From positions 1 to 64,000 of the forward strand of contig NZ_RDBE01000008.1 of the NCBI RefSeq assembly GCF_003674065.1: 64,000 nt of DNA, given 5' to 3'. The DNA is from Nocardioides mangrovicus (GTDB lineage: Bacteria; Actinomycetota; Actinomycetes; Propionibacteriales; Nocardioidaceae). Shown here piece after piece: positions 32,531-40,346 of this stretch; position 1 is the first letter of the stretch, and the number at the start of each line of letters is the position of its first letter. The notes beneath the pieces were generated by a model. It ran no database searches and was not told the DNA's origin. It saw only the letters and a list, made by a program, of their open reading frames with translations. The translations under genes were made by a program, and so were the position numbers.

Positions 32531-33834
32531 GCGCCCCGCCCTGGGGACGCGGGGTGGCAGGCAACGCCTGGGACGAAGCCACGGGCGGACCACACCCCCC
32601 CGCCCGCTCGATCAGCGTGGTGGTCACGCACTACGAGCAGCCGCGGCAGCTGGAGCGGACGTTGACCGCCCTGGCCCGCCAGAGCGTCGGCCCGGTCCAG
32701 GTGGTGGTCGCCGACGACGGTTCATCGCCCCCGCCGGTGCCGCGCCCGGGCGTGGACGTCGTCACCCAGCCCGACCGCGGGTTCCGGGCCGCAGCCGCCC
32801 GCAACCGGGCGGCTGCCCGCTGCACCGGCGAGCTGCTGGTGTTCCTCGACGCCGACACCACACCGGAGGAGCAGTACCTCGAGCGGCTCACCGCGCCGCT
32901 GCTGCACCATCCCGAGCTGCTCGTGGTCGGGCGCAGGCGTCACGCGGACCTCTCCGACGCTCCGCCCGCGGCGCGGCTCCCCGACGCCGCGCAGGACCGC
33001 GTCCTGGCCGAGCCGGAGTGGCTCTCTCGCGGCTACGAGGAGACCGCGGACCTGCGGCGGGCCGACGCGACGTCCTACCGCTACGTGATCGCTGCGGTCA
33101 TGGCCTGCAGCCGCTGGTGGTTCGACGAGATCGGCGGCTTCGACGAGTCCTTCGTCGGCTACGGCGGCGAGGACTGGGACCTGGCCCACCGCAGCTGGCG
33201 CCACGGCGGATTGGTCGGCCGTGTCGGCGAGGCGGTCGCCTGGCACGACGGACCGGCGGTCGGCGAGCCGGGGCGCCCGAGAGGCACCGCAGCGGACCAG
33301 CTGCACGAGACCACGGCGATCGCCGCCCGTCTCAACGCGCCCGGCGCCGGCTACCGGGCTCTGCTGGCCGGTGAGCCCTCACTCGTGGTCACCGTGAGCG
33401 CCGAGCTGACTCCTACGCAGGTGCTGGTGGCCGCTGACGCCGTGCTCAGCGGGCTGCCCACCGCCCACGTGGCCCTGCCCGCGGACGCGGCTGCGCTGGT
33501 GGCCTCCGACCCGCGGGTCGTCGCCGAGGCCGATCCCGGGCCGCAGGCGTGGCTCGACCACGCCTACGCCTGGCACCTGCACCTGGCGCTGCCGGCGTCC
33601 GGTCCTCCGAGCGCCTGGGCCGCCGCCGTCGAGCACGCCGGCGGTTTCGACGCGTCCGCCATCACCGTGCTGACCGGGAGCCGAGGGCAGGTCGTCGGGT
33701 CGCTGCACGATCTGCGCCAGTACCGCCGTGCGCGCCGCTGGCCGCCCGGTGAGGTGCCGGTGGGGCAGACCTCGGTCCACGTCGACCTCGACGACGCGAG
33801 CCGGCTCTCCCTGCAGGCCTGGCTCCAGGACTGA
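32527..33834 (+). CDS. Family 2 glycosyltransferase with extra C-terminal domain
   Basis: 435 aa. SISVVVTHYEQPRQLERTLTALARQS, VVVADDGSS and LLVFLDADTTPEEQYLERL (DxD) define the GT2 catalytic domain; FDEIGGFDESFVGYGGEDWDLAHRSW is the GYGGED acceptor motif. After about residue 290 comes a domain of about 145 residues (SLVVTVSAELTPTQVLVAADAVLSGLPTAHVALP and on) that I do not recognise; it could be a fused second fold. GTG 32527 overlaps the previous stop. An 18-bp perfect hairpin 79 bp downstream may end the operon. Confidence 0.82.
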   Translation: MSAPPWGRGVAGNAWDEATGGPHPPARSISVVVTHYEQPRQLERTLTALARQSVGPVQVVVADDGSSPPPVPRPGVDVVTQPDRGFRAAAARNRAAARCTGELLVFLDADTTPEEQYLERLTAPLLHHPELLVVGRRRHADLSDAPPAARLPDAAQDRVLAEPEWLSRGYEETADLRRADATSYRYVIAAVMACSRWWFDEIGGFDESFVGYGGEDWDLAHRSWRHGGLVGRVGEAVAWHDGPAVGEPGRPRGTAADQLHETTAIAARLNAPGAGYRALLAGEPSLVVTVSAELTPTQVLVAADAVLSGLPTAHVALPADAAALVASDPRVVAEADPGPQAWLDHAYAWHLHLALPASGPPSAWAAAVEHAGGFDASAITVLTGSRGQVVGSLHDLRQYRRARRWPPGEVPVGQTSVHVDLDDASRLSLQAWLQD

Positions 33835-33913
33835 CGGGCGCGGAGCGATGTGAGGGCGCACCATTCCACAAACCCTCTACAAAAGCAACATTTCGGTCAT
33901 ACTGTTCTCATCG

Positions 33914-33960
33914 TGGTCGTGGAGAGGCGCCGCGCGGGGGTGGGCGCCTCTCCACGACCA
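33914..33960. terminator. 18-bp perfect hairpin after the glycosyltransferase operon
   Basis: Arms TGGTCGTGGAGAGGCGCC (33914-33931) and GGCGCCTCTCCACGACCA (33943-33960) are perfect complements around an 11-nt loop. It lies between the operon end (33834) and the convergent lipoprotein stop (34010). There is no T-run. A TACTGT hexamer at 33899-33904, 9 nt upstream, leaves open a small hairpin RNA. Confidence 0.6.
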
Positions 33961-34009
33961 TGCTCGAGCCGGTGCGGATCGGCTCCGCCGGCCGTCCCTC
34001 GCCACCAGG

Positions 34010-34429
34010 TCAACCACAGCGGACGGCGCGGGCTCCGTCGCGTCGCAGCGTGGCGGTGTCGGCGCGTGTCACCGACATCGCGAACCAGCGCGGGCCCTCG
34101 GTGTAGCTGCCCTCCTCGAAGCACGACTCGAGCTGGGCCAGGTAGTGGTCCCGATCGGCGCGGGAGTCGAAGGCCAAGAACACCACCCGGTCCTCGAACG
34201 CACTGCGGTTCTGGCACAGCCCGACCCAGTAGGGCCGGCTGTCCTCGATGACGCGCATGCGGCCGCCGCACAACCGCTGGTCGAGCGAGGCGACGACGGC
34301 GCGACGCCCGGAGCCGGGGTCGAGGTCCTTGGCCACGCCGGCCCGGCCGCACCCGGTGGCCAGGCACGGCACCAGGATCAGCGACACGAGGGCACGAGAG
34401 CCACGGCGTCGCTCGGGACGATCGGACAC
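34010..34429 (-). CDS. Hypothetical lipoprotein
   Basis: 139 aa from GTG 34429 (34432 is equally possible). The N-terminus RRRGSRALVSLILVPCLATGC has basic residues, a hydrophobic stretch and a lipobox (LATGC), so a lipid-anchored surface protein is likely. The mature part has several cysteines (RLCGGRMRVI, GLCQNRS, LESCFEEG), possibly disulfide-bonded, and no family I can name. It is convergent with the glycosyltransferase operon and divergent from the first SGNH hydrolase gene (97 bp). Function unknown. Confidence 0.72.
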   Translation of the reverse strand: MSDRPERRRGSRALVSLILVPCLATGCGRAGVAKDLDPGSGRRAVVASLDQRLCGGRMRVIEDSRPYWVGLCQNRSAFEDRVVFLAFDSRADRDHYLAQLESCFEEGSYTEGPRWFAMSVTRADTATLRRDGARAVRCG

Positions 34430-34512
34430 CACCCCATCGTCACCCAGGGCGGATGTGACCTGTGATGCGTGAGCACTTTGTCCATTCCTGGGACTGCGGC
34501 GAAGATCCTGCC

Positions 34513-34518
34513 TAGATT
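34513..34518 (+). promoter_or_regulatory. -10 motif TAGATT, leaderless SGNH gene 1
   Basis: TAGATT ends 8 nt before GTG 34527 and no ribosome-binding site is present. The paralogous gene at 35591 has the same arrangement with TAGCAT at 35577-35582, also 8 nt before its GTG. Confidence 0.5.
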
Positions 34519-34526
34519 CCTGCCTC

Positions 34527-35558
34527 GTGACCGTCCGGCTCCTCGCCCTGCTGACCAGGGGAGTGCTCGTCGCGGTCCTGCTGGCGCTGACGGCCCAGGC
34601 GCACGCGGGCGCCGCGACCACGGGTCCGGTCCGGATCCTGCTCAGCGGTGACTCGATCACCCAGGGCTTCGACGGCGACTACACGTGGCGCTACCGGCTC
34701 TGGCAGGAGTTCCAGGCCCAGGGCGTGCCGGTCGACTTCGTCGGCTCGCGCAGCCTGCCGTACGTCGCAGCGGGCTTCAGCACCTCGCACTACCTCGACC
34801 CGCACTTCGACACCGACCACTTCGCCTTCGGCGGTGCCCGGCTGGCGTGGCTGGCCACCCAGATCCAGGCCGAGGTGGCCACGCAGCAGCCCGACGTCGT
34901 GGTCGTCGCCGCCGGGGTCAACGACCTGCGCTACGGCGACACCCCGGCCCAGACCGCCGATGCGCTGCGGGCCTACGTCGCCGGCGTGCGCGCGGCGAAG
35001 CCCGACACCCAGATCATCGTCTCGCCGGTGCTCGGCGCGTTCATCCGCGGCGTGCCGGGACTACCGGCCGCGATCACCGCCTACGACGCCATGCTGCCCG
35101 CCTTGGTGCAGGAGCTCTCGACGCCGCTGTCGCCGGTGACGCTGGCCGACACCACCGCGGGCTGGTCCCCGGTCACGGACTCCTACTACTACCTCCACCC
35201 GAACCCGACCGGCGAGACCCTCATCGCCCAGCACATCGCCGAGGCGCTCCAGCAGATTGGCGTGCTGCCCCAGGTCGGCCAGATCTACCGCCCCGTGGTC
35301 TGGCATCGCGACCTGACGGCCGTGGTCCGGGTGCGCCACCACCGGGTCAAGATCTCCTGGGACCGCGAGTCGCTGACCGGCGTACGGATCTGGCTCAGCC
35401 GCGTCGGCGGCCCTCGCGCCCGGTTCCAGCCCGGCCGGTTCCGCGCCGGTCACCGGACGCTGCGACTGCCCGCGGGTCGCTACGAGGTGCGGCTGGTGGC
35501 CATTCGGCACGCGATGGTCTCGCCGCTCGGCCCGGCGACCCGGTTCCGCGTTTCGTGA
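34527..35558 (+). CDS. Secreted SGNH/GDSL-type hydrolase 1
   Basis: 343 aa. A signal peptide (LLALLTRGVLVAVLLALTAQAHA) is followed by the SGNH blocks: nucleophile in ILLSGDSITQG, glycine in FAFGGARL, asparagine in VVVAAGVNDLRYG and the His of YYYLHPNPTG. These enzymes hydrolyse esters, often O-acetyl or acyl groups on glycans. About 80 residues after the catalytic domain form a beta-rich tail (WDRESLTGVRIWLSR...RLPAGRYEVRLVAIRHAMVSPLGP). GTG 34527 is probably leaderless. It is a tandem paralogue of the next gene, downstream of the glycosyltransferase cluster, so a glycan-ester substrate is plausible. Confidence 0.87.
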   Translation: MTVRLLALLTRGVLVAVLLALTAQAHAGAATTGPVRILLSGDSITQGFDGDYTWRYRLWQEFQAQGVPVDFVGSRSLPYVAAGFSTSHYLDPHFDTDHFAFGGARLAWLATQIQAEVATQQPDVVVVAAGVNDLRYGDTPAQTADALRAYVAGVRAAKPDTQIIVSPVLGAFIRGVPGLPAAITAYDAMLPALVQELSTPLSPVTLADTTAGWSPVTDSYYYLHPNPTGETLIAQHIAEALQQIGVLPQVGQIYRPVVWHRDLTAVVRVRHHRVKISWDRESLTGVRIWLSRVGGPRARFQPGRFRAGHRTLRLPAGRYEVRLVAIRHAMVSPLGPATRFRVS

Positions 35559-35590
35559 TCGGCGGGCCCGGTCATCTAGCATGTCGGCCC

Positions 35591-36661
35591 GTGAAGCGGG
35601 TCGTGCGCGGAGGCATCGGGGTCGCCGTGCTGGCGACCGCGGCGTTCTCGGTGACGGTGGCCGGCGTCGACGGGTCGGCCCACCAGGAGCCGCAGCGCGT
35701 CGCCTCGACGTCCGTGCCGCACCACCCCAAGCTGCGCGTGCTGATGGCCGGGGACTCGATCACCCAGGGCTTCAACGGCGACTACACCTGGCGGTTCCGG
35801 CTCTGGCAGGAGTTCCGCCGCCAGCACGTGCCGGTCAACTTCGTCGGCAGCCGGCACCTGCCCTTCGTGCAGGAGGGCTTCGACACCTCCTCCTACGCCG
35901 ACCCCCACTTCGACACCGACCACTTCGCCATCACCGGCACCATGCTCAGCTCGCTGGCCGCGCGGATCCGGGGCGAGGTCACCCGCGAGCGCCCGGACGT
36001 GCTGGTGCTCGAGGCCGGAGTCAACGACCTGCTCCACGGGCGCACGCCGGAGCAGACCGACCAGGCGCTGCGCGAGGCGATCACCCAGGCGCGGGCCGCG
36101 GCGCCGGACCTGAAGATCGTCGTCCTGCCGGTACTGGGAGTGCAGCGCAGCCGGCCGGTCGACATCCACGAGCAGATCCGGGCCTACGACGCGCTGCTGC
36201 GCGCCACGGTGAGCGAGCTCTCGACCACGACCTCGCCGGTGGTCATCGCCCACACCCGCGACGGGTGGGACGTCGAGCGCGACACCTACGCCGGCCTGCA
36301 CCCGAACCCGACGGGCGAGGCCCTGATCGCCGGTCACGTGGCCGAGGCGCTGGTCAGCCTCGGCGTGCTCACCGAGGAGCCGGGCAGCGCCCCCGACGAC
36401 GTGTGGCGGCGCAACCTGGAGGCGGTCGTGGCCGACGAGGGCGGCCGGGCGGTCGTCACCTGGGACACCCAGGCCCTCACCGGTGCCCGGCTGCGCTGGC
36501 GTGAGGCGGGCGGCGTGTGGCGGGTCGTGCCGCGCGACGTCGCCGACGGTCACTTCGAGACCCGGCTGCTCGCAGCCGGGACGTACGAGTTCCAGCTGCA
36601 GGCCGTGCGCAAGCGGATGATCTCGCCCTACGGGCCGACCACCACGCTGACCGTCCCCTGA
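35591..36661 (+). CDS. Secreted SGNH/GDSL-type hydrolase 2
   Basis: 356 aa. It is preceded by a signal-like helix (GGIGVAVLATAAFSVTVAGV) and shows VLMAGDSITQGFNGDYTWRFRLWQEF, LEAGVNDLLHG and AGLHPNPTGEAL as catalytic blocks. Block II reads FAITGTML where the paralogue has FAFGGARL. Close likeness to the preceding protein along the whole length (GDYTW.(Y/F)RLWQEF, DPHFDTDHFA, VSPLGP/ISPYGP ends) shows tandem duplication. GTG 35591 has TAGCAT 8 nt upstream, so it probably has its own leaderless transcript. Secreted esterase on a glycan or lipid is inferred. Confidence 0.87.
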   Translation: MKRVVRGGIGVAVLATAAFSVTVAGVDGSAHQEPQRVASTSVPHHPKLRVLMAGDSITQGFNGDYTWRFRLWQEFRRQHVPVNFVGSRHLPFVQEGFDTSSYADPHFDTDHFAITGTMLSSLAARIRGEVTRERPDVLVLEAGVNDLLHGRTPEQTDQALREAITQARAAAPDLKIVVLPVLGVQRSRPVDIHEQIRAYDALLRATVSELSTTTSPVVIAHTRDGWDVERDTYAGLHPNPTGEALIAGHVAEALVSLGVLTEEPGSAPDDVWRRNLEAVVADEGGRAVVTWDTQALTGARLRWREAGGVWRVVPRDVADGHFETRLLAAGTYEFQLQAVRKRMISPYGPTTTLTVP

Positions 36662-36686
36662 TCCGGCCCGGATCCGTCCCCTGATC
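36651..36686. repeat. Direct repeat and palindrome after SGNH gene 2
   Basis: CCGTCCCCTGATC occurs at 36651-36663 and again at 36674-36686. Between them, GATCCGG-C-CCGGATC (36660-36674) is a perfect 15-bp palindrome. The first copy covers the SGNH stop codon. It may be a local duplication that made a terminator-like or operator-like site before the gene at 36712. Confidence 0.45.
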
Positions 36687-36711
36687 GCGCCGGGTCGGGG
36701 AGACTGCGGGG

Positions 36712-37233
36712 GTGACCTCCCGTTCGGTGCTGACCGCCGCCGCTGTGGTGCTGGCCGGTCTCGCGGTGCTCGGGATGGTGCTGCTCGGCGCCAGCCTGCT
36801 CCACCACGACGACGCGCGGCCCCGCGCGGCGACCGCGACCGCCTCGTCCTCGGCCAGTGCACTTCCCACCCGCGCGCTGGGCGAGACCTCCGCCCCGGCC
36901 ACCGCGACGCCCACCCCGGTGCTGCCCAGTGCCCAGGACATGAAGAACTTCCTCGTGCAGTACCTCGACACCGCCACCGCCGACCAGGCCTCGGCCTGGC
37001 AGGCGCTCACCCCGGCGTTCCAGGCCGCCAGCGGCGGGTTCGGCTCCTATCGGGCGTTCTGGGGCGACATCACCCGCGCCGACCCCAGCGACATCACCGT
37101 CTCGCCCGTCGACGGCGTCGTCGCCTACCGGGTCACCTACACCCACCGCGACGGCCGCGTCACGACCGACGCCACCCGGCTGCGGCTGGTCCAGGCCGAC
37201 GGGGTCCTCAAGATCGACGCCGAGGCGCGCTAG
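36712..37233 (+). CDS. Membrane-anchored NTF2-like hypothetical protein
   Basis: 173 aa. One N-terminal transmembrane helix (VLTAAAVVLAGLAVLGMVLLGASLL) is followed by an Ala/Ser/Thr/Pro-rich linker (about residues 35-75), then a compact domain: AQDMKNFLVQYLDTATADQASAWQALTPAFQAASGGFGSYRAFWGDI and VVAYRVTYTHRDGR...DATRLRLVQADGVLKID. The pattern of helices then strands is like NTF2/SnoaL-type extracytoplasmic domains found in actinobacterial kinases and sigma-factor partners. GTG 36712. Function unknown; it is convergent with the HNH gene. Confidence 0.72.
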   Translation: MTSRSVLTAAAVVLAGLAVLGMVLLGASLLHHDDARPRAATATASSSASALPTRALGETSAPATATPTPVLPSAQDMKNFLVQYLDTATADQASAWQALTPAFQAASGGFGSYRAFWGDITRADPSDITVSPVDGVVAYRVTYTHRDGRVTTDATRLRLVQADGVLKIDAEAR

Positions 37234-37239
37234 TGTCCC

Positions 37240-37677
37240 TCAGCCCGCCACCTGGGCACGGGTGGGCACCCAGGGCTCGACGAGCAGCCGCATCCCGGCC
37301 TCCTCGGGGGTGCGATTGGCCTTGCGGCCGTTGCAACCGCCGCAGGCGGTCACGGTGTTGAGCCAGGTCGACCCGCCGCCGCGCGAGATGGGGACGACGT
37401 GGTCGAGGGTGTGGCCGGGGCCGCCGCAGTAGGCGCACCGGTGCCGGTCACGACGCAGCACCGAGCTGCGGCCGTAGACGGCCGGGCGGTGCATCCAGCT
37501 GGTCACGACGTAGCGGACCAGGCGCACCACCTTGGGCCAGCGATGGGGCCCGATCATCCGGTCGTCGAGAGCCTCCTCGACCACCGCGACCTCGCGGAAC
37601 AGCATCTTGACCGCGTGCTTGAAGGAGACCTGGTGCAGCCGCTCGTAGGAGGCGTTGAGCACGATGACGGTGGTCAT
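37240..37677 (-). CDS. HNH endonuclease family protein
   Basis: 145 aa from ATG 37677, which has GGAGG at 8-nt spacing; ATG 37701 is a weaker alternative. The N-terminal part VIVLNASYERLHQVSFKHAVKMLFREVAVV is the usual beginning of the widely conserved actinobacterial HNH proteins. The nuclease core RCAYCGGPGHTLDHVVPISRGGGSTWLNTVTACGGCNGRK carries two CxxC zinc pairs and the DH...N...N catalytic set. It likely nicks or cuts DNA; biological role unestablished. Not linked to a restriction system here. Confidence 0.9.
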   Translation of the reverse strand: MTTVIVLNASYERLHQVSFKHAVKMLFREVAVVEEALDDRMIGPHRWPKVVRLVRYVVTSWMHRPAVYGRSSVLRRDRHRCAYCGGPGHTLDHVVPISRGGGSTWLNTVTACGGCNGRKANRTPEEAGMRLLVEPWVPTRAQVAG

Positions 37678-37743
37678 GGCCACCACCTCCGCCCTGCCCA
37701 TGGCCGACCCGCGGTCCGGCTCGGTCCCAGCATGGCAGACGGT

Positions 37744-37778
37744 TACAGTGCAGCAGCGTCACGTCGAGTGAAATTCAC
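37744..37778 (+). promoter_or_regulatory. Promoter and palindrome upstream of pgsA-like gene
   Basis: TACAGT (37744-37749) is a -10-like hexamer; transcription would start near 37757. Just downstream lies the perfect 11-bp palindrome GTGAAATTCAC (37768-37778), unusually AT-rich for the region. AGGAGG at 37792-37797 precedes GTG 37802. The palindrome could be an operator in the early transcribed region of the conserved block. Confidence 0.45.
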
Positions 37779-37801
37779 GTCGCGCAGGTGCAGGAGGTGC
37801 A

Positions 37802-38404
37802 GTGTCCGTCGACTCCGCGACGTCGCGCGTCTGGACGGTGCCCAATCTGCTCAGCGCTCTGCGGCTGTTCGGCGTGCCCGTGTTCTTGTGGCTGGTGCTG
37901 GGTCCCGAGCTCGACGGGCTCGCGCTGGTGGTGCTGATGCTCTCGGGCATCACCGACTACCTTGACGGCTTCTTGGCCCGCAAGCTGGGCCAGACCTCGC
38001 GGCTGGGGGAGATCCTCGACCCGGTGGCCGACCGGCTCTACATCCTGGCCGTGGTGGTCGGGCTGGGCTGGCGCGAGATCATCCCCTGGTGGATGGTGCT
38101 GGTGCTGCCGGCCCGCGACGCGTTCTTGTGGTGCCTGGTGCCGTTCCTGCGCACCCGCGGCTACTCCGCGCTGCCGGTGCACTTCCTGGGCAAGGCGGCC
38201 ACCTTCAACCTGCTCTACGCGTTCCCGCTGCTGCTGCTCGGCGACGGCAGCGGCGTGATGGCACTGCTGGCGGAGGTCTTCGGGTGGGCCTTCGCCATCT
38301 GGGGCATCGGGCTCTACTGGTGGGCCGGTCTGCTCTACGCCTGGCAGGTGCGACGGCTGCTGGCCGACCGGAGCAGACGGGCTCCCGGTGTCGTCGCCCG
38401 CTGA
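37802..38404 (+). CDS. CDP-alcohol phosphatidyltransferase
   Basis: 200 aa membrane enzyme with about six helices. The family motif is complete: DYLDGFLARKLGQTSRLGEILDPVADR (D-x2-DG-x2-AR-x8-G-x3-D-x3-D). It joins a CDP-diacylglycerol phosphatidyl group to an alcohol. By synteny with Rv1822 (called pgsA2) it may make phosphatidylglycerophosphate or cardiolipin-type lipids, but substrate specificity is unproven. GTG 37802 follows AGGAGG. First gene of the conserved block ending in gcvP; it overlaps the next gene by 17 bp. Confidence 0.9.
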   Translation: MSVDSATSRVWTVPNLLSALRLFGVPVFLWLVLGPELDGLALVVLMLSGITDYLDGFLARKLGQTSRLGEILDPVADRLYILAVVVGLGWREIIPWWMVLVLPARDAFLWCLVPFLRTRGYSALPVHFLGKAATFNLLYAFPLLLLGDGSGVMALLAEVFGWAFAIWGIGLYWWAGLLYAWQVRRLLADRSRRAPGVVAR

Positions 38405-39239
38405 CCGCGACCGCGAGCAGGCCGGCGAGCAGCAGGAGCGGATCAGCCAGGGCCTGATCGCCTACCTCTCGGGCCACGCGATGGACGAGGACTACGGCTG
38501 GATCACCCGCAACCAGCCGGCCACCGGCGGTCGCGGCGCCCGGGTGGCGGCCACCGTGACCCTGGCGGCGTTCGGGCTCCTCGTGCTCACCGCGGCGACC
38601 CAGACCAGCCGCAGCGCGGTCACCGTCGCCGACGAGCGGACCCAGCTGATCGAGCAGATCACCGCCCGACGGCAGAGCCTCGACTCCCGGATCGACACCG
38701 CCCGACGGCTCACCGAGCAGAACCAGGTCCTGACGCGCGCGGCGGGCACCACGGCCAGCGCGGCACTGCTGGCGCGCGTCGAGCGCCTGGCCCTGCTCAC
38801 CGGGCAGAGCGCGGCCCACGGGCGCGGCGTCACCGTCGTCGCCGACGACGCCGCGAACGCCGACTCCGATCGCGAGCGGGTGCTCGACAAGGACCTGCAG
38901 CGGCTGGTGAACGCGCTGTGGGAGGCCGGTGCCGAGGCGATCAGCATCAACGGGCAGCGGCTGACCAACCTCAGCCCGATCCGGCAGGCCGGCACGGCGA
39001 TCAACGTCAACTTCATCCCGCTCCGCCCGCCCTACCGGCTGCTGGTGCTCGGCGACCCCGACCGGCTGCCGTCGCGGTTCGCCGCGACCACCGACGGGGC
39101 GGCATGGTTTGATCTCGAACGCGAGGTCGGGCTGCGGCTGAGCATCACCAAGGCGACGAGACTGTCGCTGCCGGCGGCGGGGGAGCAGACGCTGCGCTAC
39201 GCCCAGCCGGCCACGCAGAAGCAGGGAGGGGCGTCGTGA
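38388..39239 (+). CDS. DUF881 membrane protein 1
   Basis: 283 aa. A cytoplasmic N-terminus, one transmembrane helix (VAATVTLAAFGLLVLTAATQTS), then a coiled-coil-like stretch (RTQLIEQITARRQSLDSRIDTARRLTEQNQVL) and the DUF881 domain (GRGVTVVADDA...LQRLVNALWEAGAEAISINGQRLTNLSPI). Orthologous position to Rv1823. DUF881 proteins also occur next to division genes in Firmicutes; role unknown, probably envelope or division related. GTG 38388 lies inside the previous gene, and its stop overlaps sbp. Confidence 0.88.
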   Translation: MSSPADRDREQAGEQQERISQGLIAYLSGHAMDEDYGWITRNQPATGGRGARVAATVTLAAFGLLVLTAATQTSRSAVTVADERTQLIEQITARRQSLDSRIDTARRLTEQNQVLTRAAGTTASAALLARVERLALLTGQSAAHGRGVTVVADDAANADSDRERVLDKDLQRLVNALWEAGAEAISINGQRLTNLSPIRQAGTAINVNFIPLRPPYRLLVLGDPDRLPSRFAATTDGAAWFDLEREVGLRLSITKATRLSLPAAGEQTLRYAQPATQKQGGAS

Positions 39240-39568
39240 TCGCGGTCGTGGGTCTGGTGGTCGGCATCGTGCTCGGGCTGGTGCTCAAGCCAGACGTGCC
39301 GCTGTGGCTCGAGCCCTACCTGCCGATCGCCGTCGTGGCCGCCCTCGACGCCGTCTTCGGCGCGCTGCGCGCGTTCCTCGATGGGATCTTCAACGACAAG
39401 GTCTTCGTCATCTCCTTCGTCAGCAACGTCGTGATCGCCGCGCTCATCGTCTTCGTGGGCGACAAGCTCGGCGTCGGCGCGCAGCTGTCCACCGGCGTCA
39501 TCGTCGTGCTGGGGATCCGGATCTTCTCCAACGTCGCCGCGATCCGGCGCCACATCTTCCATGCCTGA
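39236..39568 (+). CDS. sbp: Small basic protein (DUF1290)
   Basis: 110 aa with three hydrophobic helices (AVVGLVVGIVLGLVL; PIAVVAALDAVFGALRAFLDG; VISFVSNVVIAALIVFVGDKLGVG), the size and sequence of Sbp/DUF1290 (Rv1824 position). The family is conserved beside DUF881 genes and division genes; molecular role unknown. GTG 39236 overlaps the DUF881-1 stop and its end overlaps DUF881-2, so the three are translationally coupled and may form a membrane complex. Confidence 0.9.
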   Translation: MIAVVGLVVGIVLGLVLKPDVPLWLEPYLPIAVVAALDAVFGALRAFLDGIFNDKVFVISFVSNVVIAALIVFVGDKLGVGAQLSTGVIVVLGIRIFSNVAAIRRHIFHA

Positions 39569-40346
39569 GAGATTCGGCGCTGAGAATCTCGGCGCCGAGA
39601 GATCCGACGCCAACAGATTCGACGCCGGGAAGGCCGACTCCCGCGCGCGGCTGCTGGCCACCCTGCGCCACCCCTCGCGCGGCCAGGCGGTCGGCGGCGT
39701 GCTGCTGGGGCTGCTCGGGTTCGCGATGGTCACCCAGGTGCAGTCCAACGAGCGCGACGACACCTACGCGGGGTTGCGCACCTCCGACCTGGTCCAGGTG
39801 CTCAACGGTCTCAACGCCCAGTCCCGCCGCGCCGACAGCGAGATCGCCGGACTCGAGCGCACCCGGCGTCAGCTCACCGATCAGACCCAGGCCCGGCAGG
39901 CGGCCGTCGACCGCGCCAAGGACCAGGCCCAGACCCTGGGCATCCTGGCCGGCACGCTGCCCGCCGAGGGACCGGGCATCCGGATCACCGTGAACGACCC
40001 GGAGGGCAAGGTCAGCCTGAACAACCTGCTCGACGCGGTGGAGGAGCTGCGGGCGGCCGGTGCCGAGGCGATGGAGTTCGACGACTCGGTGCGGGTGATC
40101 GCGCAGACCTCCTTCGAGCAGGACGACTCCGGGCTGCTGGTGGACGGGCACCAGGTCGACCCGCCGTACGTCATCGACGTCATCGGCGACCCGTCCACCC
40201 TGTCCAGCGCGCTCAACTTCCCGCTCGGCTTCAGCTACGACGTCAAGGCCAACGACGGGTCGGTCAAGGTCGACAAGCCGACGACCGTCAAGGTCTCCTC
40301 CACCGTCCCGGCCACCGCGCCGACGGACGCCACCTCGGGGCAGTAG
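39561..40346 (+). CDS. DUF881 membrane protein 2 with pentapeptide-like N-terminus
   Basis: 261 aa. The first 24 residues contain four imperfect five-residue units (RFGAE, NLGAE, RSDAN, RFDAG) encoded by 15-bp repeats. Then follow a membrane helix (VGGVLLGLLGFAMVTQV), a coiled-coil-like region and the DUF881 domain (GPGIRITVNDPEG...NNLLDAVEELRAAGAEAMEFDDSVRVIAQT). The protein is the counterpart of Rv1825. ATG 39561 overlaps sbp by 8 bp. The tandem DUF881-sbp-DUF881 set immediately precedes gcvH. Confidence 0.88.
   Translation: MPERFGAENLGAERSDANRFDAGKADSRARLLATLRHPSRGQAVGGVLLGLLGFAMVTQVQSNERDDTYAGLRTSDLVQVLNGLNAQSRRADSEIAGLERTRRQLTDQTQARQAAVDRAKDQAQTLGILAGTLPAEGPGIRITVNDPEGKVSLNNLLDAVEELRAAGAEAMEFDDSVRVIAQTSFEQDDSGLLVDGHQVDPPYVIDVIGDPSTLSSALNFPLGFSYDVKANDGSVKVDKPTTVKVSSTVPATAPTDATSGQ

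Noticed and set aside
33912-34009. A leaderless plus-strand small protein starting GTG 33912
   Set aside because: It would run through the hairpin and antisense to the lipoprotein gene with Arg/Pro-rich sequence and no motif.
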